64,000 nt of DNA from positions 124,001 through 188,000 of the forward strand of contig JAHDLA010000007.1 of assembly GCA_018436705.1 (NCBI GenBank), in the 5' to 3' direction. This DNA is from Sedimentibacter sp. (GTDB lineage Bacteria; Bacillota; Clostridia; Tissierellales; Sedimentibacteraceae). Position numbers and translations under genes: made by a program. Below, in pieces: positions 34,973-43,786 of the stretch. Positions within the stretch are counted from its first letter, which is position 1, and the number at the start of each line of letters is the position of its first letter. The notes beneath the pieces were generated by a model. That model searched no databases and was not told the DNA's origin. It saw only the letters and a list, made by a program, of their open reading frames with translations.

Positions 34973-36136
34973 ATGATAACAACTAAAGGCAATAAAATAT
35001 TTTTGATATTCACTCTGTTTTACATATATTTTACGATGGCTCTGTTTGACAGTTCCCGCGGTAATTTCATACCTTTTTTTATTCAGGAATTTAATATAAA
35101 CAACACCATTATAAGCTTAGTATTAAGCTTATTTACATTGGGAAATATAATAGGAAGCTTTTTAGGCGGCCACTTCTGCGAAAAATACGGTCATAAGACA
35201 GTTTACATAATAGGATCTGTCACATCAACAATTGGCGTATTAATTGCTCCGTTTACTCAAAATGTATATATGCTTGGACTTTTCTACTTTATATACGGAG
35301 TGGGACGTCAATTCCTGTGCATAGGAATCGATTCAATGATTCCTGTTCTGTCCGTAGGATTTGAGTCTATACTCATGAATATCACACATTTTATGTTTGG
35401 GTTAGGAAGCTTTGCGGGACAGAGTGTTTACGGAAGGCTGCTATCCAATGGAATTTCCTGGAGGACAATCTATCTTTATATAGGTATATTTTTTGTTGTT
35501 TCCGTAATATTAACTTTAATGGTCAAAACTCCTAACATACAAGTACACAGCGAAATGTCATTCAAAAGAAAAGACATGTACAAAAATACCCTGATTTATA
35601 TGTTTGTAGTTGCACTTACTTTTGCGCTGATAGCAGAAACTATTGTACAAACATGGTTTATCAGCTACATGACAGATTCATACAGCCTAAACCCTGCTGA
35701 TGCAGCAAAGTATGCTTCGGTATTTTTCCTTTTGTTTGCACTGGGAAGGTTGATCGGAGGATTTATAATCAATAAAACAGGTACTTCACGCGGATTGAAA
35801 CTATTCCTGATTGCAGCAGCAGTATGCATGCTTACCGGACTTCAGATGAAACGAGAAGGACTTATTCTTGTAGCGGCATCAGGCATATTTATTTCCATCA
35901 CTTTCCCTACAATGATGGTGTTAATAAGTTCAGCCTTCAACCATAATTCTTCATTTGCAATTGGGCTGATCGTTACATTAAGCAATATATTATTTGTTGT
36001 ATTATTTAATATAACAGGAGCATTAAATGACTTGCTGGGATCTTACAGTGCCTTTTATATGGCACCGATATCAATACTGTGCTGTCTTGTAATGCTCATT
36101 GCTATAAGCAGAAAAACAAAAAATGAAAGCATTTAA
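34973..36136 (+). CDS. MFS transporter
   Basis: 387 residues from the ATG at 34973 (AAAGGG upstream). Twelve hydrophobic segments; the loop between TM2 and TM3 has GGHFCEKYGHKTVYIIG, matching the MFS motif A pattern, and the repeat in the second half is GRLIGGFIINKTGTSRGLKL. The substrate is unknown. The next gene, asnA, starts 14 bases later, so the two are probably co-transcribed, which would fit an amino acid or dicarboxylate cargo, although this is inference. Confidence 0.88.
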   Translation: MITTKGNKIFLIFTLFYIYFTMALFDSSRGNFIPFFIQEFNINNTIISLVLSLFTLGNIIGSFLGGHFCEKYGHKTVYIIGSVTSTIGVLIAPFTQNVYMLGLFYFIYGVGRQFLCIGIDSMIPVLSVGFESILMNITHFMFGLGSFAGQSVYGRLLSNGISWRTIYLYIGIFFVVSVILTLMVKTPNIQVHSEMSFKRKDMYKNTLIYMFVVALTFALIAETIVQTWFISYMTDSYSLNPADAAKYASVFFLLFALGRLIGGFIINKTGTSRGLKLFLIAAAVCMLTGLQMKREGLILVAASGIFISITFPTMMVLISSAFNHNSSFAIGLIVTLSNILFVVLFNITGALNDLLGSYSAFYMAPISILCCLVMLIAISRKTKNESI

Positions 36137-36150
36137 TATCGGAGGTTTTT

Positions 36151-37164
36151 ATGTCATTAGAAAAATTATTGATTCCGGAAAGATACGTAAATAAATTTTC
36201 TCTTCTGGAAACACAAATTGCAATTAAAAGAATAAAGGATTTTTTTGAAGCAAGCCTTGCAAAAAATCTTTCTCTAATAAGAGTGTCCGCTCCTTTAATG
36301 GTTCGTCCTGAGTCAGGGCTTAACGATGATCTGAACGGACACGAAAGAGCCGTGCGCTTCGACATGCTTGAAACAAAGTATGATGTTGAAATTGTTCAAT
36401 CTCTTGCAAAATGGAAAAGGATGGCTCTTGGAAGCTACAGCTTTGATACATACACAGGCCTTTATACAGATATGAACGCAATCAGACGCGATGAAGAATT
36501 AGATAATATCCACTCTATATATGTCGACCAATGGGACTGGGAAAAAGTAATAAAGAAGGAAGACCGAACAAAGGAAACCCTTATGTCGGTGGTAAATCAA
36601 ATATACGGTGCATTTAAATCAACAGAGATATACTTGAGAAGCTTATATCCGTTCTTAAGAAATGAACTTCCAGAGCAAATTCATTTCATGACAACAGAGG
36701 AACTTCTTCAGCTCTATCCTGACAAAACGCCTAAGGAGCGTGAATATTTAATTACAAAGGACAAGAAAGCTGTATTCCTTATGGAGGTCGGCAAAAAACT
36801 TTCTGACGGAACTGTCCATGACGGACGTGCTGCAGACTATGATGACTGGTCGCTGAACGGAGATATACTATTTTATTTCTCTACTCTTGATATTGCCTTA
36901 GAACTTTCTTCCATGGGCATAAGAGTCGACAAAAATGCACTGTTGAGCCAGCTTGAGGAAAAAAATCAGCAGTACAAAGCCGAATACCCATTCCATCAGG
37001 ATATTATAAATGAAAAAGTTCCTTTCACAATCGGAGGCGGCATAGGACAATCAAGAATATGCATGTTTTTCCTGCAAAAAGCGCATATTGGAGAAGTTCA
37101 AGCGTCTGTTTGGTCCGAGGAAATGAAGGATCTGTGCAGAAAAAACGGAATACACCTGCTATAG
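36151..37164 (+). CDS. asnA: aspartate-ammonia ligase (asparagine synthetase A)
   Basis: 337 residues, class II synthetase-like fold. AsnA pattern throughout: IPERYVNKFSLLETQIAIKR, RVSAPLMVRPESGLNDDLNG, VQSLAKWKRMALGSYSFDT, GLYTDMNAIRRDEELDN, YVDQWDWEKVI and the C-terminal FTIGGGIGQSRICMFFL. It makes asparagine from aspartate, ammonia and ATP. CGGAGG lies before the ATG. Second gene behind the MFS transporter, ending at a strong terminator. Confidence 0.97.
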   Translation: MSLEKLLIPERYVNKFSLLETQIAIKRIKDFFEASLAKNLSLIRVSAPLMVRPESGLNDDLNGHERAVRFDMLETKYDVEIVQSLAKWKRMALGSYSFDTYTGLYTDMNAIRRDEELDNIHSIYVDQWDWEKVIKKEDRTKETLMSVVNQIYGAFKSTEIYLRSLYPFLRNELPEQIHFMTTEELLQLYPDKTPKEREYLITKDKKAVFLMEVGKKLSDGTVHDGRAADYDDWSLNGDILFYFSTLDIALELSSMGIRVDKNALLSQLEEKNQQYKAEYPFHQDIINEKVPFTIGGGIGQSRICMFFLQKAHIGEVQASVWSEEMKDLCRKNGIHLL

Positions 37165-37181
37165 AATCAATTTAAATAACT

Positions 37182-37214
37182 AAGGCTGCATGTGATTATC
37201 ACAGATGCAGCCTT
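37182..37214. terminator. bidirectional terminator after asnA
   Basis: AAGGCTGCAT pairs with ATGCAGCCTT, and an inner TGTGA/TCACA extends the hairpin; T-run follows on the plus strand. The stop codon of the convergent DUF6320 gene lies inside the hairpin. Confidence 0.85.
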
Positions 37215-37861
37215 CTTTTTATTTCCGCATGGAGCCTTTTTTCTTCGAAGATGAGTATTGTTGACAATGATATTATGCTTGTAACTATGCATATAAGCGA
37301 AGGATACAATGTAGTTAATCCCCCGGTAAATATAAATATTATCTGAACCAGGCCGAATAAACCGTCTATTATTATATACAATATATAATCCTCAACATAA
37401 AGCTTGCGCACTTTTGATATTATAGCCATTGAAATCATTGCAAAACAGCATACAAATGGAATAACATACGTAATTGACCATCCCTTCCAGTCTGTTAAAA
37501 AGTCCCATATCACTACTATTACAGATATAATCATTACCTGGTAAACAATATTTTTTGGAATATTATTTCGCTTGTTTATGGCTGATATCATGCTTGCCCA
37601 AACCGAGCCCAGCCCTCCGAGAATAAATATCGACCACGCCCCGCTGCGTGGCAAAAGAATATTTATGGAAACAGAAACAGATGCTATTACAATCGAAACA
37701 AGAAGCATTATTTTAAAAAACAGACCATGCTCCTTGTACACAAATGAAATAGCCGGAAATACCTCATCGCCGTACTTATCTCCATTGAGTGCTTCCTGAC
37801 AGAGAGGGCATTTCTTCCTGTTACCTTTCACATTTACCTTACAATTATTACAATATTTCAA
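37199..37861 (-). CDS. zinc-ribbon membrane protein (DUF6320-like)
   Basis: 220 residues. An N-terminal zinc ribbon (C4, C7, C18, C21: CNNC and CPLC) is followed by about six membrane segments (FFKIMLLVSIVIASVSVSIN, WSIFILGGLGSVWASMI, YQVMIISVIVVIWDFL, ITYVIPFVCCFAMISMAII and two more). It matches my recollection of DUF6320 proteins, whose function is unknown. Third gene of an operon with an alpha/beta hydrolase and a condensation-fold acyltransferase, 11 bp after the latter, so it may anchor or regulate that pair at the membrane. Confidence 0.75.
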   Translation of the reverse strand: MKYCNNCKVNVKGNRKKCPLCQEALNGDKYGDEVFPAISFVYKEHGLFFKIMLLVSIVIASVSVSINILLPRSGAWSIFILGGLGSVWASMISAINKRNNIPKNIVYQVMIISVIVVIWDFLTDWKGWSITYVIPFVCCFAMISMAIISKVRKLYVEDYILYIIIDGLFGLVQIIFIFTGGLTTLYPSLICIVTSIISLSTILIFEEKRLHAEIKRRLHL

Positions 37862-37872
37862 TCGCTCACCTT

Positions 37873-39144
37873 CTATTCCTCATGTACTGTGTTTGATTCT
37901 ATAGTTACGGGAACATCCATATCCGTCAGAGTTTTAAAAAATCTTCTCTGCACCTCTGTACTGACAAATGCGGATGTAAAACTGATTCTGAACTTATTCT
38001 CAAATGAGCATGCACATGCCTGCAGCTTGTTTGTGCTCACAAATATATCAAAGGAAGATATGAATTGTCTGATATCCTCTGGCATACTTACGATTCCCAC
38101 ATTTGATAAGGTTGAAGTGTAGCTTCTGTCTACTATGCTATTTGCAATTTTCAGTGCGATATCCTTTATCGATAGAGGAATTGCGCGAAGGATAAAGTTG
38201 TGCTCCAATGATGAAAGCATATTTATTCTTCTTCCCAAAATTTCAGGAGTCAGATTTTCCCTGAAGCTTTGTTTGAGATGTTCTATTACGTCAGGCAGCT
38301 CTCCGCTCCCTGCAGAAAAATTATAATCCACATTTATTACACCAAAAAAATTTCTGGCTGTGTGTGAATAGTAGTAATTTCTCAAATTAACCGGTATGCT
38401 TAAAACAACAGGCCTCTCCTTAAGTCTGACAGGTATTTCCTCATTAATTGCACACATAAGGATTGCAGCAAGGAAAATAGTCATGGAAGTATTATATTCC
38501 TTTACCTTTGCCAACAATAAATCAACCGGAATAACTCCCTCTATAACGCTGATTCTGTACTCTGGTATCTTGGATCCTCGAAGTTTAAAAGCCCTCTTCC
38601 CTTTTTTCTTCTCATTGCTGCCTGACCCCGAATAATATCTCTGAAAGCTGTCATCCATTTTCTGTGTCTTGGATGACTCAATATCCAGCACAGGCACTTT
38701 ATCTCGAAATTTATGTTCATGCTTAATCGTAATGTAATGGAAAACCAGGGTTTTAAAAAACTGCAAAGCCCCAGCTCCGTCTGATAATGCATGGTAAACC
38801 TCAAAGCTTATTCTTTTTTTATAGTACATGACTCTGAAAAGCAGCGTCTTATTATTTTTATCATAAAGAGTCGTGCATGGAGGAAGGTGTTCTTCCGTTA
38901 CAACAGCTTTAAAATGGCTTCGCTCAAAATAATACCAGAACAGCCCGCTTTTAATTACAGATTTATACAGCGGATACGCATCTACTGTTATGTCCAACGC
39001 CCTTTGCAAAACATTTTTGTCAATATTCTCATACAGCTCACATGCAAATCTGAAAACCTTCGTATCACTGCTCTTACTGTTTGGCGGAAATATCTTTGCC
39101 GCATTATCTAGTTTACTCCATTCTGATATTTTTTTTCTTTTCAA
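37873..39144 (-). CDS. HxxxDG acyltransferase (condensation/alcohol acetyltransferase fold)
   Basis: 423 residues starting at TTG (39144), required because GAGGTGA sits 6 bases upstream within the end of the preceding gene and TAA and TTG are adjacent. The catalytic motif HALSDG (H118, D122, G123) identifies the BAHD/condensation/alcohol O-acetyltransferase superfamily; the second half has SIPVNLRNYY and SNVGIV, the DFGWG-like structural region. No carrier-protein or adenylation domain is attached. It should transfer an acyl group from CoA or a carrier to an alcohol or amine. Operon partners are a hydrolase and DUF6320 protein. Confidence 0.82.
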   Translation of the reverse strand: MKRKKISEWSKLDNAAKIFPPNSKSSDTKVFRFACELYENIDKNVLQRALDITVDAYPLYKSVIKSGLFWYYFERSHFKAVVTEEHLPPCTTLYDKNNKTLLFRVMYYKKRISFEVYHALSDGAGALQFFKTLVFHYITIKHEHKFRDKVPVLDIESSKTQKMDDSFQRYYSGSGSNEKKKGKRAFKLRGSKIPEYRISVIEGVIPVDLLLAKVKEYNTSMTIFLAAILMCAINEEIPVRLKERPVVLSIPVNLRNYYYSHTARNFFGVINVDYNFSAGSGELPDVIEHLKQSFRENLTPEILGRRINMLSSLEHNFILRAIPLSIKDIALKIANSIVDRSYTSTLSNVGIVSMPEDIRQFISSFDIFVSTNKLQACACSFENKFRISFTSAFVSTEVQRRFFKTLTDMDVPVTIESNTVHEE

Positions 39145-40068
39145 TTATTTCACCTCGTAGCTTGAAAGAAAAGTGTTAATTATCTCGTAACACAACCTGA
39201 CCTGCGGAAATCTCGGTGGAAGGGCAAAAAAACCGTGCAGACCGTCTTTGATTCTGAATATCTCCACATTGTTTCCGGCAGCTCTTAATTTTTTTCCATA
39301 TTGTTCCCCTTCATCTCTCAGAGGGCAAAACTCCGCCGTTATTATGAGAGTGTCAGGCTGACCCTTAAGATCTTCTGCCAGCAAAGGAGCAAAATACTTA
39401 CTGTTTCTGTCCTCTTCACTGCTTTTGTACAGGTCCATGTAATCGCAGATTTTTTTTGACGTGAGCAAATACTCCGTTCCGTAATCATGAACTGATTGGA
39501 ACGGCGTTGTTTCACTGTGGTCGTTATACGTTGCCGGATAAATCAGTATCTGCCTTTTAATTTTAAATTCATTTCTTTCTTTTGCCAGCAGCGACAACGC
39601 GGCAGCCAGGTTACCTCCCGCACTGTCTCCTATTATTGTAACCTCTTTCTCATTAATTACTTTATTAGAAATAAATGCTTTCGCTACACTGTAACAATCC
39701 TCAAGTCCGGCAGGAAACGGGTTTTCGGGTGCCAGCCTGTAGTCCACGGAAACAACCTTGTGACCTGTCAGTTTTGCCATATTTGCACAAACCTTGCTAT
39801 AGCTGTCTATATTTCCTACTACCCATCCGCCCCCGTGAAAAAAAAGCAGTACAGGATAATTACCTTTATCTCCCGGAGCATATATTCTGATAGGAATATT
39901 GTGACTTCCCGAATCAATTGAGCAGTCCCATGTGTTGGAAGGCGGTTTTAAATAATTTCTGTGGGCAAGATTCACAAAATTTCTATGAAGAAGATAGTTC
40001 TTCTTAATATCAATATCTCTGTAGGTTATTGCCTTTAACGCAGCCCTGACGACCTTATTTATAGCCAT
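39145..40068 (-). CDS. alpha/beta hydrolase, hormone-sensitive-lipase family
   Basis: 307 residues. Oxyanion-hole motif HGGGW (78-82), DYRLAPENPFPAGLEDC, nucleophile GDSAGG (Ser149), catalytic Asp in the PLRDEG region and catalytic His in GLHGFF. Enzymes of this group hydrolyse short to medium acyl esters. First gene of the three-gene operon; its product could make or remove the ester that the downstream acyltransferase handles. No signal peptide. Confidence 0.92.
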   Translation of the reverse strand: MAINKVVRAALKAITYRDIDIKKNYLLHRNFVNLAHRNYLKPPSNTWDCSIDSGSHNIPIRIYAPGDKGNYPVLLFFHGGGWVVGNIDSYSKVCANMAKLTGHKVVSVDYRLAPENPFPAGLEDCYSVAKAFISNKVINEKEVTIIGDSAGGNLAAALSLLAKERNEFKIKRQILIYPATYNDHSETTPFQSVHDYGTEYLLTSKKICDYMDLYKSSEEDRNSKYFAPLLAEDLKGQPDTLIITAEFCPLRDEGEQYGKKLRAAGNNVEIFRIKDGLHGFFALPPRFPQVRLCYEIINTFLSSYEVK

Positions 40069-40161
40069 GATTACCTCACTGTTTAGTTTACACCATTATA
40101 TATATAAAAATTACAAGTGTCCATAATTTTATTTATTCTTTAAAATCAAGCGCTTTTTTTG

Positions 40162-40189
40162 TTGACAATTATTAGTATTACGTTAAAAT
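40162..40189 (+). promoter_or_regulatory. promoter of rubredoxin gene
   Basis: TTGACA (40162-40167) and TAAAAT (40184-40189) with a 16-base spacer, 31 bases before the start. Confidence 0.65.
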
Positions 40190-40220
40190 AATAGTAAGTA
40201 CAATTTTAAGGAGGAAAATT

Positions 40221-40379
40221 ATGCAAAAATATGTTTGTGACGCATGCGGTTATGTATATGATCCAGCTGAAGGAGATCCGGACAACGGTATAGCTCCCGG
40301 AACTTCATTTGATGATTTGCCGGAAGATTGGGTTTGCCCTCTTTGCGGAGTCGGAAAAGATCAATTTTCACCGGAATAA
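40221..40379 (+). CDS. rubredoxin
   Basis: 52 residues, the standard rubredoxin length. Iron ligands C6 and C9 ([11 protein letters not shown]) and C39 and C42 ([13 protein letters not shown]), with the conserved [21 protein letters not shown] between. It carries single electrons in the cytoplasm of anaerobes, for example to superoxide reductase or rubrerythrin, neither of which is in the window. AAGGAGG lies 7 bases from the ATG; it has its own promoter and terminator. Confidence 0.98.
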   Translation: MQKYVCDACGYVYDPAEGDPDNGIAPGTSFDDLPEDWVCPLCGVGKDQFSPE

Positions 40380-40394
40380 AATTTAGTATAAAAG

Positions 40395-40427
40395 GGGATT
40401 GCAGCATCTTAATTTTGCCGCAATCCC
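40395..40427. terminator. terminator after rubredoxin
   Basis: GGGATTGC pairs with GCAATCCC around a 17-base loop with A and T flanks, between convergent rubredoxin and MFS genes. Confidence 0.7.
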
Positions 40428-40464
40428 TTTATCCTTAAACGAATATTCTTTCTCATGAAAAGCC

Positions 40465-41706
40465 TTAATTTTGCACGCTATTTCTGCCAGGAAGTATTAT
40501 ATTATAAATTAATATTAAAACGACTGATACAATTAACATAAAAATGTATGAATAGTTGTAGCTTCCTGTCATATCAAATACCACACCGTTTATTATCGGA
40601 GCTGCCACTCCCCCTATGCTGCTTGCTGCACAAAACAATCCATAAATGTTGCTGAAATCTTTTTGTCCGTATAATTTATCTGTTATGATGGGAAATGCAA
40701 TTGTTGAAAACGCACTTCCAAATCCAGTTCCTAAAACAATGAAAATTAGAAATATTTTATACTTTGCAAACAACAGACCAACAAGCCCTACAACATTTAA
40801 CAAAATAGATAGTATAGAAGATGTTCTTACTCCAAATCTGTCAAACATCCTGCCCAGAGCCAATTTACTTACCGCTAATACTCCCATAGTTAATGCTGTA
40901 ATATTTGCGCTGGTTGCTAAGGAATATCCTGAGTCGCTCATGTGAGGAGATATTGTAAAAAATGTTGTAGCCATTCCAATGCTTCCGACAATGAAACATA
41001 TCATCAAAATCCAAAATTTATATGTTTTTCTCGCTTCTTGAAGTGTTATTCCGTCATCGTAATCTATAACTTGAGATTTATTTTCTTCATAATATGATGC
41101 TTCTGTATATACGTCTCTGGGATGAATCTCTATAATGAAAAACACGCATGGGATTATTACTATTCCCATTATAACAGCCAAGGACATATAGGCAAATCTA
41201 AACCCGTAGACTTCCATTAAAATGCCGGCTAATGCATTAAACAACATTCCTCCTACTCCGCTGCCCATAAATGCAAAGCCTATGGCCAGCCCCTTTTTAT
41301 CGCTGAACCAGTTGTTAATAATAAGAGAGAGAGGAAGTGTTGTTAAAAATGCTGCGGATACACTTGCAACTATTGTTATTGCATAAAATTCAAGCAGCGA
41401 GTCAGCTAAGGAATACATGAAATATGATACGGAAATAACTACCGATGATATCCTCATTAATCGTTTAATATTAATTTTTGAAAATATTTTGCCTGATACA
41501 ACAGATATAATTGTCTGGGAAAACATAGACAATGTAACTATTGCGCTGACATAAGAACGTTTAAAACCAAATTCATCGCTTATTGGCTTAACAAATATAC
41601 TTGCACAGTTAAAAATAATCGCCCATGCTGTAGCCATAATTAAAAACCCGGCAAGTACGATTATCCATCCATAGTATACTTTACTTTTTAAAAGCAGTTT
41701 ATTCAT
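40465..41706 (-). CDS. MFS transporter, OFA/monocarboxylate type
   Basis: 413 residues with twelve hydrophobic segments. The N-terminus (KSKVYYGWIIVLAGFLIM) and FKRSYVSAIVTLSMF match oxalate/formate antiporter and monocarboxylate-type members; the central loop is short with a DDGITLQEARKTYKFWIL segment that is typical of the group. The likely cargo is a small organic acid, but it cannot be named. AAAGGAG is upstream of the ATG. A two-state hairpin lies in the spacer before it. Confidence 0.9.
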   Translation of the reverse strand: MNKLLLKSKVYYGWIIVLAGFLIMATAWAIIFNCASIFVKPISDEFGFKRSYVSAIVTLSMFSQTIISVVSGKIFSKINIKRLMRISSVVISVSYFMYSLADSLLEFYAITIVASVSAAFLTTLPLSLIINNWFSDKKGLAIGFAFMGSGVGGMLFNALAGILMEVYGFRFAYMSLAVIMGIVIIPCVFFIIEIHPRDVYTEASYYEENKSQVIDYDDGITLQEARKTYKFWILMICFIVGSIGMATTFFTISPHMSDSGYSLATSANITALTMGVLAVSKLALGRMFDRFGVRTSSILSILLNVVGLVGLLFAKYKIFLIFIVLGTGFGSAFSTIAFPIITDKLYGQKDFSNIYGLFCAASSIGGVAAPIINGVVFDMTGSYNYSYIFMLIVSVVLILIYNIILPGRNSVQN

Positions 41707-41731
41707 ATTAACATACTCCTTTAGTTGCCAG

Positions 41732-41786
41732 TTATCTTAAAAGGGTTATCTCCTGTTAGAAACTAATCTCCCTTTAAGATAACCCT
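41732..41786 (-). terminator. terminator after mnmA with alternative pairing
   Basis: On the minus strand AGGGTTATCT (41786-41777) pairs with AGATAACCCT (41751-41742) and is followed by TTTT. The same left arm can instead pair, through TTATCTTAAAGGG, with CCCTTTTAAGATAA (41745-41732). Simple termination is the most likely use. Confidence 0.6.
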
Positions 41787-41832
41787 GTCACACTTTTTTA
41801 AATATTTTTTGCAATACTGCTGTTTCAAATTA

Positions 41833-42909
41833 TTAAATAATTGTGCCTCCACCAATTACAACATCTCCGTCGTAAAACACAGCTGCCTGCCCCGGTGTCA
41901 CGGCACGCTGCTTGTTTTCGAACTCTGCAATGATTTTATCATCACCCTCAGGATGCAGCACTGCTTTTACTTCTTTCTGACTGTACCTTGTTTTTACCGT
42001 TGCTTTCATTGGAGATGTAAGTTTCTCCACAGCAATCATATTAATATCACAGACCTCCATCCTGTCTGTATACAGATCATCCTCATTTCCCAAAATTACC
42101 GTGTTTTTATCCTTGTTCTTGCTTACTACATAAGCAGGTTTCCCCAAAGCAATTCCAAGCCCCTTCCTCTGACCTACGGTGTAATGAATAATGCCTTTAT
42201 GCTCACCTACTTTATTTCCGTCAACATCAACAAAATCTCCCTTTTTAGATATAATTCCCATTTTGTTTTCAAGAAATCCCGCATAATCTCCATCCTGAAC
42301 AAAGCATATATCCTGACTGTCAGGTTTTCTCGCATTTATTAGATTTCTTTCCTCTGCTATTCTTCGTACATCAGTTTTATTCATAGAGCCTAGGGGAAGC
42401 AAGGTTCTTGACAAGTCATGCTGAGAAAGAACATATAGCACATAACTCTGGTCTTTTGACAGATCAACCGATTTTTTTAAGAGATATCTGCCGCTTGCAT
42501 TATCATATTCTATCTGAGCATAATGACCGGTCGCTATATAATCTTTTTCCAATAAAAGAGCCCGTTTAATCAGCTTGCTGAATTTAACGTATCTGTTGCA
42601 GTCAATACATGGATTCGGAGTAGTGCCTGCTTCATAGCTGTCAGCAAACTTTTTTATTACTTCTTCCTTGAATGTATCACCGAAGTTAAAGACAAAATGC
42701 TCAATCCCCAGCTTGTAGCATACGCTTCTTGCATCTTCCACATCCTCGAGAGAACAGCAGGTTCTTGTTTTGCAGCTTGTAAGCACATCTTCGTTGCTGA
42801 ACAATTTCAATGTTGCACCGCATATATCGTAGCCCTGATCCCTTAGAAGGACTGCTGCCACTGAGCTGTCAACTCCACCGCTCATGGCAACCATAACTTT
42901 TTTATTCAT
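41833..42909 (-). CDS. mnmA: tRNA-specific 2-thiouridylase
   Basis: 358 residues from the ATG at 42909, which has TAGGAG upstream; the longer frame overlaps the promoter. PP-loop SGGVDSSVAA (9-18), the first catalytic Cys in NPCIDCNRYVKF, the second in DICFVQDGDYAGF, and HYTVGQRKGLG. It inserts sulfur at position 2 of the wobble uridine of tRNAs for Lys, Glu and Gln, using sulfur from a cysteine desulfurase. Preceded by a consensus promoter and a terminator-like hairpin in a short leader. Confidence 0.96.
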   Translation of the reverse strand: MNKKVMVAMSGGVDSSVAAVLLRDQGYDICGATLKLFSNEDVLTSCKTRTCCSLEDVEDARSVCYKLGIEHFVFNFGDTFKEEVIKKFADSYEAGTTPNPCIDCNRYVKFSKLIKRALLLEKDYIATGHYAQIEYDNASGRYLLKKSVDLSKDQSYVLYVLSQHDLSRTLLPLGSMNKTDVRRIAEERNLINARKPDSQDICFVQDGDYAGFLENKMGIISKKGDFVDVDGNKVGEHKGIIHYTVGQRKGLGIALGKPAYVVSKNKDKNTVILGNEDDLYTDRMEVCDINMIAVEKLTSPMKATVKTRYSQKEVKAVLHPEGDDKIIAEFENKQRAVTPGQAAVFYDGDVVIGGGTII

Positions 42910-42928
42910 ACTTTCTCCTATCTTAAAA

Positions 42929-42950
42929 AACAGGACATTTCTGTCCTGTT
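42929..42950 (-). terminator. terminator-like hairpin in the mnmA leader
   Basis: On the minus strand AACAGGACA, a GAAA tetraloop and TGTCCTGTT form a 9-bp perfect stem followed by further T residues, 20 bases upstream of the mnmA start and downstream of a strong promoter. It may end tatC transcripts or attenuate mnmA. Confidence 0.75.
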
Positions 42951-42973
42951 TATAGTATCTTTTGTATACAGCA

Positions 42974-43002
42974 ATTATATAACTTGCACAAAACATTGTC
43001 AA
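42974..43002 (-). promoter_or_regulatory. consensus promoter of mnmA
   Basis: On the minus strand TTGACA (43002-42997), 17 bases, TATAAT (42979-42974): a perfect sigma-A consensus between tatC and mnmA. Confidence 0.88.
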
Positions 43003-43029
43003 ATATTTTGAAAGTTAACATTTAAAAGG

Positions 43030-43770
43030 TTAGTCAATTTCATCCTTTTTATTTTTTCTCTCAACAACTGATGCGAAAATTACACCTACCTCAAACAGCA
43101 GTATCATAGGCAGCGCCAGTAATGACTGTGTTATAATATCCGGCGGAGTAAGCAATGCTGCTACTACAAATATAATCAAAATTGTATATTTTCTGTTTTT
43201 CTTAATAAAGCTTACTTTCAGTATATGGAACTTTGTCAGAATAACCATTAAAATAGGAAGTTCAAATATTAATCCAAACGACAACAATGTATTGATTACA
43301 AATGACAAGTAATTGCTGAAGCTGATCATTTCATCGATCTGTTCTATCTCAAATCCCATAAAGAACTGAAGCATTATTGGAAGCACCACAAAATATGCAA
43401 ATACAACACCTAGAATAAAAAACATACCTCCTACAAACAACGAAACCGCAATTGTTTTTTTCTCGCTTTTTGTAAGCCCCGGACTTACAAAAAGCCATAG
43501 CTGAAGCATCAAAAACGGAGCTGCTATAACTAACCCTCCGATTACCGCAATCTTTACATATGACAACAAGAGCTCTGCGGGAGCTATAAATACAAAATTG
43601 ATTTCAGGAGCAATGTCTATTATATTCTTAACTACTACTTCCGCAAAATTATAAAATATAAAGACAGCTGCTACAAGAACAATACTTGAATAAATAAGTC
43701 TTTTCCTAAGCTCAGATAAATGCCCTACCAGCGTTAAATTTTTCTCATTTTTTTTATTTTTTTTTCTCAT
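43030..43770 (-). CDS. tatC: twin-arginine translocase subunit TatC
   Basis: 246 residues with six membrane segments. N-terminal GHLSELRKRLIYSSIV is the TatC cytoplasmic signature, followed by FIAPAELLLSYVKIAVIGGL, FVSPGLTKSEKK, and the late ELPILMVILTKFHIL and LTPPDIITQSLLALPM motifs. It recognises twin-arginine signal peptides for export of folded proteins. No TatA gene is visible in the window, so its partner must be elsewhere. It follows a panE-like gene by 16 bp and lacks a strong ribosome binding site, so coupled translation is likely. Confidence 0.95.
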   Translation of the reverse strand: MRKKNKKNEKNLTLVGHLSELRKRLIYSSIVLVAAVFIFYNFAEVVVKNIIDIAPEINFVFIAPAELLLSYVKIAVIGGLVIAAPFLMLQLWLFVSPGLTKSEKKTIAVSLFVGGMFFILGVVFAYFVVLPIMLQFFMGFEIEQIDEMISFSNYLSFVINTLLSFGLIFELPILMVILTKFHILKVSFIKKNRKYTILIIFVVAALLTPPDIITQSLLALPMILLFEVGVIFASVVERKNKKDEID

Positions 43771-43786
43771 AATAAGCCCTGCTCTG

